NCBI GenBank assembly: GCA_018287875.1
Contig: JAGVVL010000009.1
Span: 4,154,001 to 4,218,000 of the forward strand
Reading direction: 5' to 3'
Source: Nigrospora sphaerica
Taxonomy: Eukaryota; Ascomycota; Sordariomycetes; Amphisphaeriales; Apiosporaceae
DNA: 64,000 bases
The notes under the pieces are model-generated. The model was not told the origin of the DNA, ran no database searches, and saw only the letters and a list, made by a program, of their open reading frames with translations. A program made the translations under genes and the position numbers. Shown one piece after another: positions 1-11,504 of the stretch. Position 1 is the first letter of the stretch. Each line of letters starts with the position of its first letter.

Positions 1-396
1 GCTGCGAGATGCGGACCCTTTTCTTTCTTCAGCGGCGGTTTTACTATATATAGTCTAATGATGCTGGATATAAGGATTGGCCGCTCTAGCCCCCGGAACC
101 TTGAGTTTAGAGTGCGATTACACGTGCGGTCAGCTCGTGTCCCCTCATCTGTGTTTCCAGGCCGTGGGACCATAGTTGGGGCTGCCATCGACCTTTGCTG
201 GCTTCTTGCTACTTGAGGCAAGTCGCTACCGAGGAAAACAGACTTACGACTGGTCACTCAACTATCACTTCCTTGTTCGCACGAGCTCGACATCCTACCA
301 AGTTCTTTTGTGCGCCCCCCCTCTCCCGCTCGGGCCCGGCGCGCCCTTCTCCTCGATCCCACCCACCCCGCGGCCTTTTGTCGCCGCACGACTGCC
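1..396. other. No gene recognised (left edge)
   Basis: No frame here resembles a known protein. The last part is pyrimidine-rich and lies just upstream of the ATG of the rhodanese-like pseudogene, so it may be the remnant of that gene's promoter and leader. Confidence 0.4.
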
Positions 397-912
397 ATGA
401 CGACGATCGGCGCCGATGGGCGCGCGGCGTTCCCGCAGCGGGACTGACTGGGTTTCGGCACAGGGCGGCGCCGTCCGCGGGTCCATCAACCTGCCGGCGC
501 AGAGCCTGTAGCCGACGATACCGCGGCTGTGCCGGCTGTTCAAGGACGCCGGGGTCAAGGACGTGATCTGGTACTGCGGTGAGTTCCCCCCCTTTTCCCC
601 AAGGGGCGTTGCTTTTCTTCGGTCCCGTGCGCGCCCCCGCAGCTGACGCGGCCGCGGCAAGGCTCCTCGGGCGGGCGCGGCACGCGGGCGGCGGCCTGGT
701 TCGCCGATCACCTCGAGGACCGCGGCGACGGCGCGATGCGCAGCAAGATCCCGAAGGGCGGCATCAAGGGCTGGGTCGGCGCCGGCGGCGAGTGCGTCCG
801 CTGGGACGACGGCTGCGACGCCGCCGCGTGGGCCCAAGGTCCGGCCAGCGCTGGCAACCGAGACGTCCCCCGGCGAACCGCTGGCTCGAAGCCTCTTCTC
901 GTGGGACTATAG
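397..912 (+). pseudogene. Decayed rhodanese / Cdc25-like (Acr2-type) phosphatase gene
   Basis: Two blocks resemble the fungal single-domain rhodanese/Cdc25-like family, which includes arsenate reductases and small phosphatases. Block one (461-578) reads GGAVRGSINLPAQSL, then a TAG stop, then PTIPRLCRLFKDAGVKDVIWYC; family members usually have Tyr at the stop position. Block two (662-912) completes the active site as CGSSGGR, a perfect CX5R loop, and continues through AAAWFADHLED and GGIKGWVGAGGE to a stop at 910. A plausible intron (579-661, GTGAGT...CAAG) joins the blocks in frame. The ATG at 397 is in another frame and stops at 445, so the usual N-terminal strand and the LVDLRxxDxExG segment are missing or frameshifted. 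Nonsense plus frameshift damage argues for a pseudogene; a sequencing error is the alternative. The nonsense change (TAC to TAG, if Tyr was ancestral) is not a C-to-T or G-to-A change and so is not typical of repeat-induced point mutation. Confidence 0.6.
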
Positions 913-2936
913 GACTATCTAGATGCTTTTCGAAGAACCACCCTCGCGTGGGATCATTGTTAAGCCTGGAACCCCATGGTACTACTTGACACTCCGTAGC
1001 TCACAAATGCCGTATGGGGGGGAACGCCCGTGTAACGCTCATTTGCAACCGAGTCTCCCGTCCCGAGAAGCGTCCGGTTGCCGTCACCATATTTGGATGC
1101 GGTGACCAGGATCGGGACTCCATCGCCTCGGCTGATTCTTGCCCCCGGTGCAGGCGGAGTCGCGGCGATTGGGTTTTGAGCATCGTGGACCTGCGGTTGT
1201 AGGAATGGCGATATGGGGACGGGGAGAACATGACGACCGCTTGCCTTGTCTAGCGGTGGGTTGCCTGCTCTCCGCTGACCGCTCTGCACGTGCAAGGACG
1301 CTATAGCCTTGTCGTCTCCGCCGGGACTCCCATGAAGCGCATCGGGGAGGTGGTGATGGGGCCGATGGAAGAGGACCCAGAGACATTGGCAATGCTTGTC
1401 GTCGCGGGCACGGCGGAAAAGGCAGGGGTGGCACGTGCCTGAGAGACCCAAAGGGACCACAGCGTCCCTGTGCAAGTGACCCGGTTCGACGGGTCGCAAC
1501 CGTGGACGAGAAAGGAGGAGCGTCGGTCTTGGAGACAGACGTGCTGGGCCGTGGCTTGGTATTTACCCCGGTTCGGCTTTGGCCCACGTCGCATTTCAAC
1601 GGTTGTTGCTATTTCTGAAAAGACAGCCAGGCAATAGCGCCACTACAGCTCTTGGCCTTTGGGCTTGGCGTGAGGGAAGCTCCCATTGGGGCTTCATCCC
1701 CTTGTTAACCGTTCATTTCGGGTACCGGTGCCCATCGTCGTTCGCCGACCATCCTAGGAATCACCAGATTCCTGGGCCTACTTCTGCAGAAGCCAGCAGC
1801 TCGGGTCGGCCCCACACCGATACGCGAGGGAAGAGAGGCGGAGAGGTAGGTTGTGGCCTTTGCAGCAAGATGATGGACAGACTGGGGCCCCAAAGCCACA
1901 ATGCGCATGCATTGATCGCATCGCGTCGTCATAGCATCGAGTGTAGAACGACTACTGTGTAGAAGGCACGGCGGCACGCCTGGCTCTAACCCGCATGCTC
2001 CGTAAGAGAGATGAGCGCTTACGGCGGGTACCAAACCAGGCCCTTCCGAAGCCATGTTAAGCTTAGGCCAGGTGCTCGTCAAGCGACCAGTAACGAGCCG
2101 GCGAGACGGAGACGAGACGGAGGCGAGACGGGAAAAGAACAAAAAGACCACCAGGCGCGGGACCGGGGGCACATCCATGGCGACGATGAAAGGCAGGTCC
2201 AGAAGCCCGATGGGCGCAGATCCATGTCGACGATGAAAGGGAAAGGGCGGAAGGGTTGGGCCGGGTGTCTGATTGCAAAAGCACTACAGAAGTGCAGAGT
2301 TGGCGACCGATTCGGAATGCCGTCAGGCCCAGGGCTATTTTGGGGGACAGAGCCCCTGCAGGGCCCGTCTAGCTAGCGGAGGCGGCCCATCGTGAGATGT
2401 AAGCACTAGAGGCGTTCTTGGGCAAGATCAGCGCCACCGGCACCGTGAGCGCCCCCGGACAGCGACAGGCGTCCCCTGCGCCATTTCTTCAGCTGGCCGG
2501 GGGGGTAGGGCCTGAAATGAGCATTAGGATTATCCACACCGGCCCGGGCTGGTCCCCTCGCTGCCTGTCCGAGAGTGGCCCTCCAACGACGACACGCGCC
2601 AGTCCCCTCAGGTCGCCGCCGAAGGATTCGCTCTACTGCAAGGCCGCCTTGGCAGACGCCCTGCGGCGGGCGCCGGCGATCGAATAAAAGAGAGCCGTCC
2701 CCCTTCCTCGACGGCCGGCCCGTTTTGGGGAGGGGGGCGGCAGTTCTCTCCTCGCGTGTCTTGTGTCTTGGCCTTGTTGCCTCTTTTTGCCCGGCTTCCG
2801 CATCGCCTTTTCCGCCTTTCGGCTCCGTCGTCGCTGTAGCCATCGTGGGCATCAACAGCCACAACAGCTCACGAAGCCCACCGCAACCGACGGAACCACG
2901 TCGCCCGAAAAGGACGAAATCCCACAGATCGGCGCC
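913..2936. other. Gene-free stretch, nothing recognised
   Basis: About 2 kb in which open frames on both strands are short, low in complexity and unlike any family I know. The final 200 bases are pyrimidine-rich and probably form the promoter and 5' leader of the downstream membrane-protein gene. Confidence 0.4.
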
Positions 2937-3823
2937 ATGGAGCACAACCCGCAACCAACCGCCTACTATGACGGCTCGGGGGCCGAAAAGATGGCCGTCG
3001 GGCCCGACGAGTACCAGGGACAGGGCGGCGCCATGTTTTCGTCGCCGGGCCAGTACCAGCAGCAGCAGCCGCAGCCGCAAGCCTACCACAACGGCGCCGC
3101 CGCCTCGCATTACGCGCCGCCCGGCTCCGGCGCCGGCGCGCCCCCGCCGCCGAAACGGAATGGCACCATCATGGGCATGGCCCGCGGCGCCTTCATCGTC
3201 GTCCTGCTGCTGATGCTGCTGCTCGTCGGCCTCGTCATCGGCCTCGGCGCCGGCCTCGGCGTCAGCCAGGGCAAGCTGCACGATGCCAACGCGAAACTGT
3301 CCTCGGGCAAGACGGGGTACGTCTTTTTTCTTTCTTCCCCTCACCCTTTTTGCCGTCCGTTTCCCTCTGGTGGCGAACCCGGGGCTAACGCGCCTTTTCC
3401 AGCACGGCCTCGCCGACGGCGACGGTCTACGTGACAATGAACGGGCCGGCGTCGGCGACGCCGACGGCGGCGGCCCTGTCGGACCCGTACTCGTGCCTCA
3501 ACGCGACGGCCAACGCCAACGGGACCACGTACACGCCGCCGGCGTCGGCGGGCAACGGCACGCGGGAGGCCTTCACGGTGCACTGCGGGCTCGACTACGG
3601 CGGCGACGAGGGCGCAACGGACCTCAAGACGGCCAAGACGCGCACCATGGCCGCCTGCATCGACGCCTGCGCCGGCCTGCGCGACTGCGAGGGCGCCGGC
3701 TGGGGCTCCTTCCCCGACGACAAGGACGGCCTCCACAACTGCTACATGAAGGGCAACCTCACCACCGGCCACTCCGCCGACGCCGGCTGGACCTTTGCCG
3801 TCCTCTCGCGCCTGTCGAAATAG
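2937..3823 (+). CDS. Single-pass membrane protein with PAN/apple-like ectodomain
   Basis: Two exons, join(2937..3316, 3403..3823), 266 aa; the intron (GTACGT...CCAG) is 86 bp. The N-terminal part (about 1-80) is rich in Gln, Pro, Ala and Tyr and looks disordered and cytosolic. One strong transmembrane helix follows (about 82-108, FIVVLLLMLLLVGLVIGLGA). After the intron comes a Thr/Ala/Pro linker with N-glycosylation sequons (NAT, NGT), then a Cys-rich domain with CIDACAGLRDC and a Trp-Gly pair, ending WTFAVLSRLSK. The Cys spacing and the GWG and WTFAVL features resemble the PAN/apple-like modules of many fungal wall or surface proteins, usually taken as protein- or carbohydrate-binding. No enzymatic residues are visible. 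The ATG at 2937 is chosen because the sequence before it is low-complexity leader. The membrane topology is inferred, and the physiological role is unknown. Confidence 0.8.
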
Positions 3824-5356
3824 TTTGGCGCGTCTCCCCTCCGCGTCGGGGGGGGATGGGACCACGGGGGAGCGGGTCCCGTGAGGAAAACCAGGGGGCA
3901 GGCGGGAGTTTTCGGTCCTCGTTGATTTTTACCGGGCGCGTGCGGCATGGGCGTGGGTCGGATATATACACTATACAGCGTGTCTTTGTTTTACACAGCC
4001 CCATTCCCGCGGGTATGGCTCTTTGAATACTGATTAATACGTCTCATACCCTCCGAACCCCAATCCTGCGACGACCGACCTCGTTCCCAGCTCGCTGGGT
4101 GCGCGCGGCGAGCCCGGACCCTTTGACCGCCTCCCGGCGAAAAGAGGAAAAAGGCTGGCGGGGCGAGATCGGCGTCGTTTTCTGCTCCGTTGGTGGCGCC
4201 GGGTGGTCCATGTGCCGGGTCCCTTGGCCTCCTGGCGTGTATTTGAACGCGGAAGCCGGTGCGGCATTAGTGCTCACGCGCCGACCAGCTAGTTCCTCAT
4301 GCGTAAATTGCCCCAGCTAGAAGGGGGATGGCGAATCTAAACAATCCTCTTTACGCGCGACGCGATTGCAAACGCCGTCACATGACCCAAGCTTCATTTC
4401 GTCTCGGTCGGGTCCGGGGTGGCTTCGCTCCACAACGGCGACTCGCCATGGCCCTGGGGCAGCTGGGTAACCCGGTCCCAGCACCGTAAGGAAAAGACGC
4501 CATGAGATAATATACGAGCCGTTCGCGGACGCCGAGCGCGCACGGGCATGGGGCTTGTACGTGGTCGGCTGGCGACGAAAGGTGACCCGGGGTGGGAGGG
4601 GGCCGGACCCGGGCGACGTTCGGCCGGGCCACCGGTGCCGATCGCTCCGGGTGCTGGCGGGGTCGGGTAAACGGCCCGTGGCCAGCCAGCGCTCCGCCGT
4701 CCCCGCTTCCTCTCTGTTATCACGCCGCCTCTTCACCCGCCTCGGCTGGGGCGCGGGGCCGAGAGGATGGGAAAGAACGTCTCGCATCGCATCACAGTCG
4801 TCCTCTCGCGGTGGTACGAATTGGGCAGAGCGGGTGGTGAACGCCGTGAGGCCCGAGACTTTAATCTCACCCCGGGGGGGGGGAGATGAGGGAGTTACTC
4901 CCGCTGGCTAAAATGGGGGATGCACATGAGTCCCTCGCCCCAGGAGACACATGCTCATCCTGTCTGTGGGGGTGGGGAAGGAGGCAGATGACGGCATGTG
5001 TAGATACGGCGGCGCGGGCCACGGGGTCGAGGGGTGATTTCATCGTGCGGGCCCAGCCGACACGGGTGTTCAATGAACGTGTTAGGGCCCAATCGTCTTC
5101 GTTGGAACTGTATATCACTCTAACAGGGCGGACGAGGAGGGCCTCGGGTTGCCGGGGGGGCGAAGATGCCACCGTCCACCGTACAGCAACAGCGGCATGG
5201 GGTCCATGCTTCATCCCCGCGGCCATTGTTCCTTCCGCCTCTCTTCTTCCGTTTCCCCCTCTTTGTTTACGCGTTCGTCTCCCTCTATACCGGAACTCTT
5301 GCCTCTCTTCGTAGGAATTCCCCGCTCCCTCCGTTTCCTCGTCCGTCTTTCTCGCC
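3824..5356. other. Gene-free stretch between tail-to-tail genes
   Basis: About 1.5 kb between the 3' ends of the PAN-like gene and the metallophosphoesterase gene. No family is recognised in any frame. The final ~150 bases on the metallophosphoesterase side are CT-rich on the + strand and probably 3' UTR. Confidence 0.35.
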
Positions 5357-6244
5357 TCAGCCCCAGCGGCGCCACTGGGTTGCGCCGCTGCCGGCCGTCT
5401 CGGAGGGATCCTTGGGGCCGGGCAGGATCTCGCGCAGCAGGTCGTTGATGTCCATGCCCGAGGTGCGAACGTCCTCCCACTGGCGGGGGTAGCCGAGGGA
5501 GACCTCCTCGAAGCGGACGCCGTCGCGCCAGTCGGTGCGGGGGACGTGCAGGTGGCCGCTGACGACGGCGACGGCGTTGAAGCGCGTGTGCCAGTCGCGC
5601 GTGCGCGTGGTGCCGCACCAGAGGGAGAAGCGCGGGATGCGCGGAATGTGCACCACGTCCTCGCGCAGCGGCCAGTGGTTGGCGATCACCAGCGGCAGGC
5701 CCTTGCGGCAGGCGGCCTCGAGCCGGCGCTCCGTCGCCGCCACGCGCGCCGCGCACCACGCGTCCCGCGTCGGGTGCGGGTCGGGGTGCAGCAGGTACTC
5801 GTCCGTCGCCACCGTGTCGGCCGCCTCGGCCCACGCCAGCGCGTCCTCGCGCCGCACGTGCGCCGGCCGGAAGCTGTAGTCGTAGAGCGTGAAGATGGGC
5901 GCCACCACGGCCAGCCCGCCCCCGCCGTTCCACACCACGTACTCGTCCTCGGGCGTGATGACGCCGTGCCGCCGCGCCACCTCGAGGCACTCGCGGTACT
6001 TGTCCTCGCCGCGCAGCTTCGTCTTGTGCGTCATCGTGTACAGCTCGTGGTTGCCCGGGCACCACCAGACCTGCCCGAAGTTGCGCGTCGCCGCCGCGAA
6101 GGCCAGCTCCAGGTGCTCGGCCGTCTCGCCGATGTCGCCGCACAGGATCAGCCCATCGTCGGGGTGCGGGGTCAGCCCTTCCAGCGCGTCGCGGTTCAGC
6201 TTGTGGCCCAGGTGCAGGTCGGCGATGGCGAAGAGCTTCCGCAT
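5357..6244 (-). CDS. Calcineurin-like metallophosphoesterase
   Basis: Intronless, 295 aa. All metal-binding blocks of the metallophosphoesterase superfamily are visible in order: IADLHLGH (D-x-H, about residues 8-14), CGDIGE (GD block), PGNHELY (GNHE), NHWPL, and SGHLHVPR (GHxH). These residues normally hold a two-metal centre that hydrolyses phosphoesters. No signal peptide or membrane segment is seen, so a cytosolic enzyme is likely. The natural substrate cannot be told from sequence; relatives include phosphatases, nucleotidases and nucleic-acid phosphodiesterases. The ATG is at the extreme start of the conserved first strand (MRKLFAIAD), which supports this start. It points away from a microsatellite-rich upstream region. 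Confidence 0.85.
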   Translation of the reverse strand: MRKLFAIADLHLGHKLNRDALEGLTPHPDDGLILCGDIGETAEHLELAFAAATRNFGQVWWCPGNHELYTMTHKTKLRGEDKYRECLEVARRHGVITPEDEYVVWNGGGGLAVVAPIFTLYDYSFRPAHVRREDALAWAEAADTVATDEYLLHPDPHPTRDAWCAARVAATERRLEAACRKGLPLVIANHWPLREDVVHIPRIPRFSLWCGTTRTRDWHTRFNAVAVVSGHLHVPRTDWRDGVRFEEVSLGYPRQWEDVRTSGMDINDLLREILPGPKDPSETAGSGATQWRRWG

Positions 6245-8208
6245 GATGGGAGGGCCGTCATAGGGAACCGGCGTTTCTTTCTACCTCAGTCGCGGCGCTG
6301 CCCGGCGGGTGGGGATGTTAGGGCCGTGGCTTGCCGCCCTCTGCCGACTATCGCTGCTTGCTGACTACGTGCTGCGTTGTTGTGGCTGTTTGCTGACCTC
6401 GGCTGTTTGCTGCTTGCTGACGATTGCTGCCGACAATGGCGATTGCTGCTGCCGCTGCTGCTGCTCCAAATAGCGTCGTGGGCCGGACGTGAGAGAGCGG
6501 AACCGACTTGACCGACGGACTCGGCTTGACTCGATCGACAGTTAACACAGCGAACGTCCAGGCAGGTGAGGATGATTGTATGTGTGTGTGTGTGGGTTTG
6601 TGGGGATGAGGCAAAGTTGGGTGAAGGCGAACGGCGAGCGAGAAGGCACAAACCCGGTCAGCAAAGAGCGTCATCCGTCAGCCAGCCAGCCAGCCAGACA
6701 CATACACATACACATACACAAACACACCGCACACACGCCCCATGGACGATAACACCCACACGGAGAGCGAGATGGGGGAAGACGGGGAGGGGGGCTCAAC
6801 CTACGCGGTTTCGGACCCAATCGGCGAGGACCATCGGCGCCCGGTGCATCATCCTTTTGCACCACCCATCCTGGGCAAACTCCGAATCCCACGGGGATGC
6901 CGCCACCTCTTGCCCTTTTTGGGGCTCTTGCGCGCGTACAGGTGCGGGAATCCAAGAGGGAGAAACCGGGGAGGGGGGCTTAAGGTTAGCGGGGGTCCGG
7001 ATTGCCCACTCCTCCCCCATTCCGGACGGGGGAGCTCGTTATCTTTCCGTACCTCGATTGGGCCCTTCAACCCATATTGTCCCTCTCCCCTCTTCAATGG
7101 GTTTGGATTTGCCTCAAGGCTGACACCCCGTCCGCCCCGTAACGTTGCTGCTGACTGACGGATCGGCTATCGCCCCGACGCACACACGTACACACACACA
7201 CTCCCTCCCTACTTTCCCATGCCCGAAATGCCATTGCGTGTCCTGCTTCGCCTCCCCTGCCGTCTTCTCTTCTTTTGCTTTCTACCCGTGACAGGGCCAG
7301 GCCGACGGGCCAGACCGCACCGCGTCAATCTGCAACCCCATCGTGCGGTTCCTTTTGCCGAGGGGCCGGCCTTGGGCAAATCCATCTATTTCGGGTCCAG
7401 AATGAGAGACCTTTCCCGGCCCTGTGTCGTCTACCAGTGGAGCCACAGCGTCCATAGCGTCAGCCGTCGCGCCAAGGATCCCCCCACTACCGCCTCAAAG
7501 CGGGTTGTCGAAAGGCTTCTGCTGAAGATACCGATCTCACAGTGCCGACGCGAATGACCGTTGCCGCCCCATCAGATCATCTCAACTCTGTGGCAACCCG
7601 CATCCAGACTTTCCCGCATAGGCGGTGAACTCACGTTGGCGACCTGCGATGACTGTACTAAACGCCATCCGAAGCGCGCCAGAAACCAGGAAGCCACCTT
7701 CCGAACGCTATGCTCGCTGCCATTTCCTCTCGGCCGGCCGTTTCACTGTTGCTGCGTGACATGACGATCCCGCCTCAAGGGGCTTTATACAATGCCATTT
7801 CTAGATCGCCCACGGCAGGCTTGCCGCCGCACGTCTATCCGATCGTTCTAAAAACCACCCCTTTGCACCTCTCGTCCAGTTAAGTGGACGGCCCGCCCCA
7901 AGTGTAGAAAATGATCAGCTCGGCGGCCTGTTTGGGCACCTCCCGAGAACCCGGTACATGTCCTCGCCATGATGTGTGTTGTTGAACTCCATCAGCGCCC
8001 CGTGCCCAAGAAGTTGATGACAACTCCGCCTGACTTTACGTCAATGTTTGCGCGTACCTTGTACGCATGCGAACCTCGTAACCCAAACGTGGGCCCCTGC
8101 CCAACTCCCCCACCAGCGCCGTATATGCCTTTCGCGCCCAAATGTTGAATGGTATTATCCTTGTTGAAAACAATCGTCGACACGCCTCTTGCCCCTGCCC
8201 CCGGGCCC
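6245..8208. other. Gene-free stretch with microsatellites
   Basis: About 2 kb between the start of the metallophosphoesterase gene and the 3' end of GCV2. It holds Gln/Ser-codon-like CTG runs near 6440-6470 and GT and CACATA repeats near 6580-6730. The remaining open frames look like noise. The part next to 6244 should contain the metallophosphoesterase promoter. Confidence 0.35.
6579..6732. repeat. Microsatellites (GT)n and CAGC/CACATA
   Basis: A short GT run lies at 6579-6594. A CAGC run followed by CACATA-type repeats lies at 6679-6732. Both are simple-sequence tracts upstream of the metallophosphoesterase start. Confidence 0.8.
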
Positions 8209-11200
8209 TTACTCGTCCTTCGTCGTGTCTTCGACGGGCGGACACGTGCAGAACAGGTTCGTGTCGCCGTACGCGTCATTGACGCGCGCCACCGTCGGCC
8301 AGAACTTCTTTTCGCGCAGCCACGGCAGCGGGTACGCCGCCTTCTGGCGGCTGTAGCCCCGCGACCACGCTCCCTCGCCGTCGCCGTCTATCAGGTCCTG
8401 CATCGGGTGGGGGGCCATCTTCAGCACGTTGTCCGTCCGCGACACCCGCCCTTCCTCGATCTCCCGGATCTCCTGGCGGATGCTGACGAGCGCGTCCACA
8501 AACCGGTCCAACTCCTCCTTGGACTCTGACTCGGTCGGCTCGATCATGAGCGTGTTGGGCACCGGCCAGCTCATGGTGGGCGCGTGGAAGCCGTAGTCCT
8601 GCAGCCGCTTCGCCACGTCGATAGCTTCGATGCCCGCCGACTTGATGAAGGGCCGGATGTCGATGATGAACTCGTGCGCACACCGGCCCTGGTCATTGGT
8701 GTACAGGATCGGGTAGTGCCGCTTGAGCCGCGACAGCAGGTAGTTGGCGTTGAGCAGGCCGATCTTGGTGGCGTGCGTCAGTCCGTTCGCGCCTGTGGCT
8801 TATGTCAGTACTGAAAGACGCCGAATCGTGTCATTGCACCGGGCGGGAGATGCTTACCCATGAGTGTGGTGTAGGCCCAGCTAATCAGATTAATGCTGGC
8901 ACTGCCGTACGGCGCGCTGCTGATGGGCCGACCCTCGGACGCGCTCGGGTTGGCTGCGTTGCCGGGCAGATGAGGCTGCAAGTGCTTCTTGACACAGATG
9001 GGACCGACGCCGGGGCCGCCGCCGCCGTGGGGGATGCAGAACGTCTTGTGCAGGTTCAGGTGGCAGACGTCGGCCCCAATCTCGCCCGGCGAACACAGGC
9101 CGATCTGGGCGTTCATGTTGGCTCCGTCCATGTACACCTGGCCGCCGTACTGGTGCACCAGGTCGCACACCTTTTTGATCTCGGGCTCAAACACGCCGTA
9201 GGTGCTGGGGTACGTCACCATGATGGCCCCCAGCTCTTCCTTGTACTGTTGGCACTTGGCCTCGAGATCCTGCAGGTCGAGGTTGCCCGTTTCCGTGTTG
9301 CACTTGATGGGCACCACGCGCATGCCGGCCATGGCGGCCGATGCCGGGTTGGTGCCGTGCGCCGAAACCGGGATGAGGCAAATATCACGATCCTTGTCGC
9401 CCGAGCCGTGTTTCTTCTGGTACTCCCGGATGGCGCGCAGGCCGGCAAACTCGCCCTGCGCACCCGAGTTAGGCTGCAGCGACGTGGCGTCCATGCCCGT
9501 GATCCGGGCAAGTTGGTCTTCCAGGGTGCCGAAAATCTTGCGGTACTTGGCGCTCTCTTCGGGGCTCGAGTAAGGATGCAGTACGGCAAGGTTAGGGTCT
9601 GAGATCAAAGACATCTCGGTGGTGCCGTTGAGCTTCATGGTGCAGGAACCCAGCGGGATCATCGAGTGCACGAGCGATAGGTCTTTGGACTGCAGGTGGT
9701 ACATGTACCGCAGAAGTTCCGTCTCCGAGTGGTGCGTGTTGAACACGGGATGCGTCAAGAAAGCCGACGTTCTCCGGAAGGCTGCGGGTATGTCGAGAGA
9801 GGTAACCGTCTTTTCGAGTGCAGCGCTGACTTTCGATTGTGCCTCGCTGCTGGTTACCTTTGCGCTTCCCTGAGGACGGTTGGCATTCAAAAAGACTGCC
9901 GCGATGCCATCGAGATCGGTTTTTGAAACCGCTTCGTCGATGCTGATCCCGAGTTCCTGCTTCCCGATCGATCGGAACTCGGCATCGTTCAGACGAGCCT
10001 CGCGCAGCATGGCGTCTCGCCCTTCGGGGCTGCCGCAATCAACGACAATGGTATCGAAGAGAACACTGTCGCTTCCGCTCTTGTCCCGCCGAACCTGGAG
10101 CCCACACGATTCGGCAATCGACTGCAGAGCGCGCGCGCCCGCAATGGCGCGCTCGGCGATGGCCTTCAAGCCCTCGGGGCCATGATAGACGGCATACATG
10201 GCGCTCATGTTGGCGAGCAAGGCTTGCGACGTGCACACGTTGCTCGTTGCCTTTTCTCTCCGGATGTGCTGCTCTCGTGTCTGCAGTGCCAGCCGGTAGG
10301 CTTTGTTCCCCAACCGGTCCTTGGACATGCCAACCAGTCTGCCGGGAATCTTCCGCTTATGCTTCTCCGTAACGGCAAAGAAGGCGGCGTGCGGGCCGCC
10401 AAAGCCCAGGGGCACGCCGAATCGCTGGGAGTTGCCGAACGCGATGTCCGCTCCCCACTCTCCCGGGGGTTTGAGAAGAGTCAGAGCCAGGAGGTCTGTG
10501 GCGCAGCTCAGCAGCGCGCCTTGCTCGTGAACGGCATTGGCAAGGTGTTGGAAGTCGTCGACGCCACCGTACGTATCGGGATACTGCACCATGACGCCCA
10601 CCAGGTCGTCGCCGAGTTCCTTGATCTGCGCAAGCCCGTCGGGGCCGGTGATGTCCGAAACAGGCAGGATACGGATGCCAAAGCCCTCGGCACGCCCGTA
10701 AAGCACCTGAATGGTTTGGGGGTGGAGCTTGTCCGACACGACAAGGGTCTTCCCTGGCCTCTTGGCCCGGGACGCAGGCAGTACGTTCATGGACATGGTC
10801 ATGGCCTCGGCGGCGGCGGTTCCCTCGTCCAGCAAACTTGCGTTAGAGATGGGCAAGCCCGTCAGATCGCAGACCATGGTCTGGAAGTTGAGCAGCGATT
10901 CCAGCCGTCCTTGGCTGATCTCGGGCTGGTACGGCGTGTAACTGGTGTACCAGGCGGGATTCTCCAGCACGTTGCGCTGAATGACCTTGGGGGTATGGGT
11001 CCCGTAGTAACCGGTACCGATATAGCTTCGGGCGACCTTGGAGGGTATGAGTTTTCCAAATTCCTGGGTTAGGCCCGTCTCGGTCATGGCCGTAGGGCCA
11101 TTTAGTTGAAGCGGCCGCGGGGACCGGATGTCGGCCGGAATGACCTGGGCCACGAAGTCATCCAGGCTCCCCGGCGCAGGCTCGAGGGCTTGGAGCATCC

Positions 11201-11504
11201 GCGCCGTGTCATTTTCGTCAGGCCCAATGTGTCGCCGGGCAAAGGTGTCGAGCCGGCTGTATCTGGCAAGGGCCGAGACAGAGTGAGGCACGCGATTCAC
11301 ATCATTGGCATCGGTCGCCGTCGCATCTGGTTGGCTGGCTTCGGTAGCAAAGAGCCTCCGGGGCAGAGGCGCCGTCGCTCGGGAGGCGCAGGGCCGACAG
11401 CTTCGGCCGGCATTGGCCAATGAGCGCGAGGCTCGCGAAGCCGACGACAGCAGCGACGGCGCCGCCAGCTGGCCGAGACGCCCGGAGAGAGCCCGACTTG
11501 CCAT
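8209..11504 (-). CDS. GCV2: Glycine dehydrogenase (decarboxylating), mitochondrial P-protein
   Basis: complement(join(8209..8792, 8858..11504)), 1076 aa, which fits the family. The P-protein of the mitochondrial glycine cleavage complex decarboxylates glycine with PLP and passes the aminomethyl group to the lipoyl H-protein, feeding one-carbon metabolism. The N-terminus ([13 protein letters not shown]...RRLFATEA) is Arg/Ser/Ala-rich without acidic residues, a typical matrix presequence with a likely cut after RRLF. The P-protein opening ([17 protein letters not shown]) and the two homologous halves are intact. The PLP lysine lies in [16 protein letters not shown] (about Lys820), followed by the [10 protein letters not shown] block. 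One 65-bp intron (GTAAGC...ACAG) splits a Gly codon after TTLM; splicing continues [20 protein letters not shown]. Nothing is broken. In fungi the gene is usually glycine-responsive, but no specific operator is identified here. Confidence 0.97.

Noticed and set aside
2406..3437. 343-codon minus-strand frame over the PAN-like gene
   Set aside because: It is the antisense shadow of the GC-rich coding strand, with Arg/Gly/Ala-rich content and no domain.
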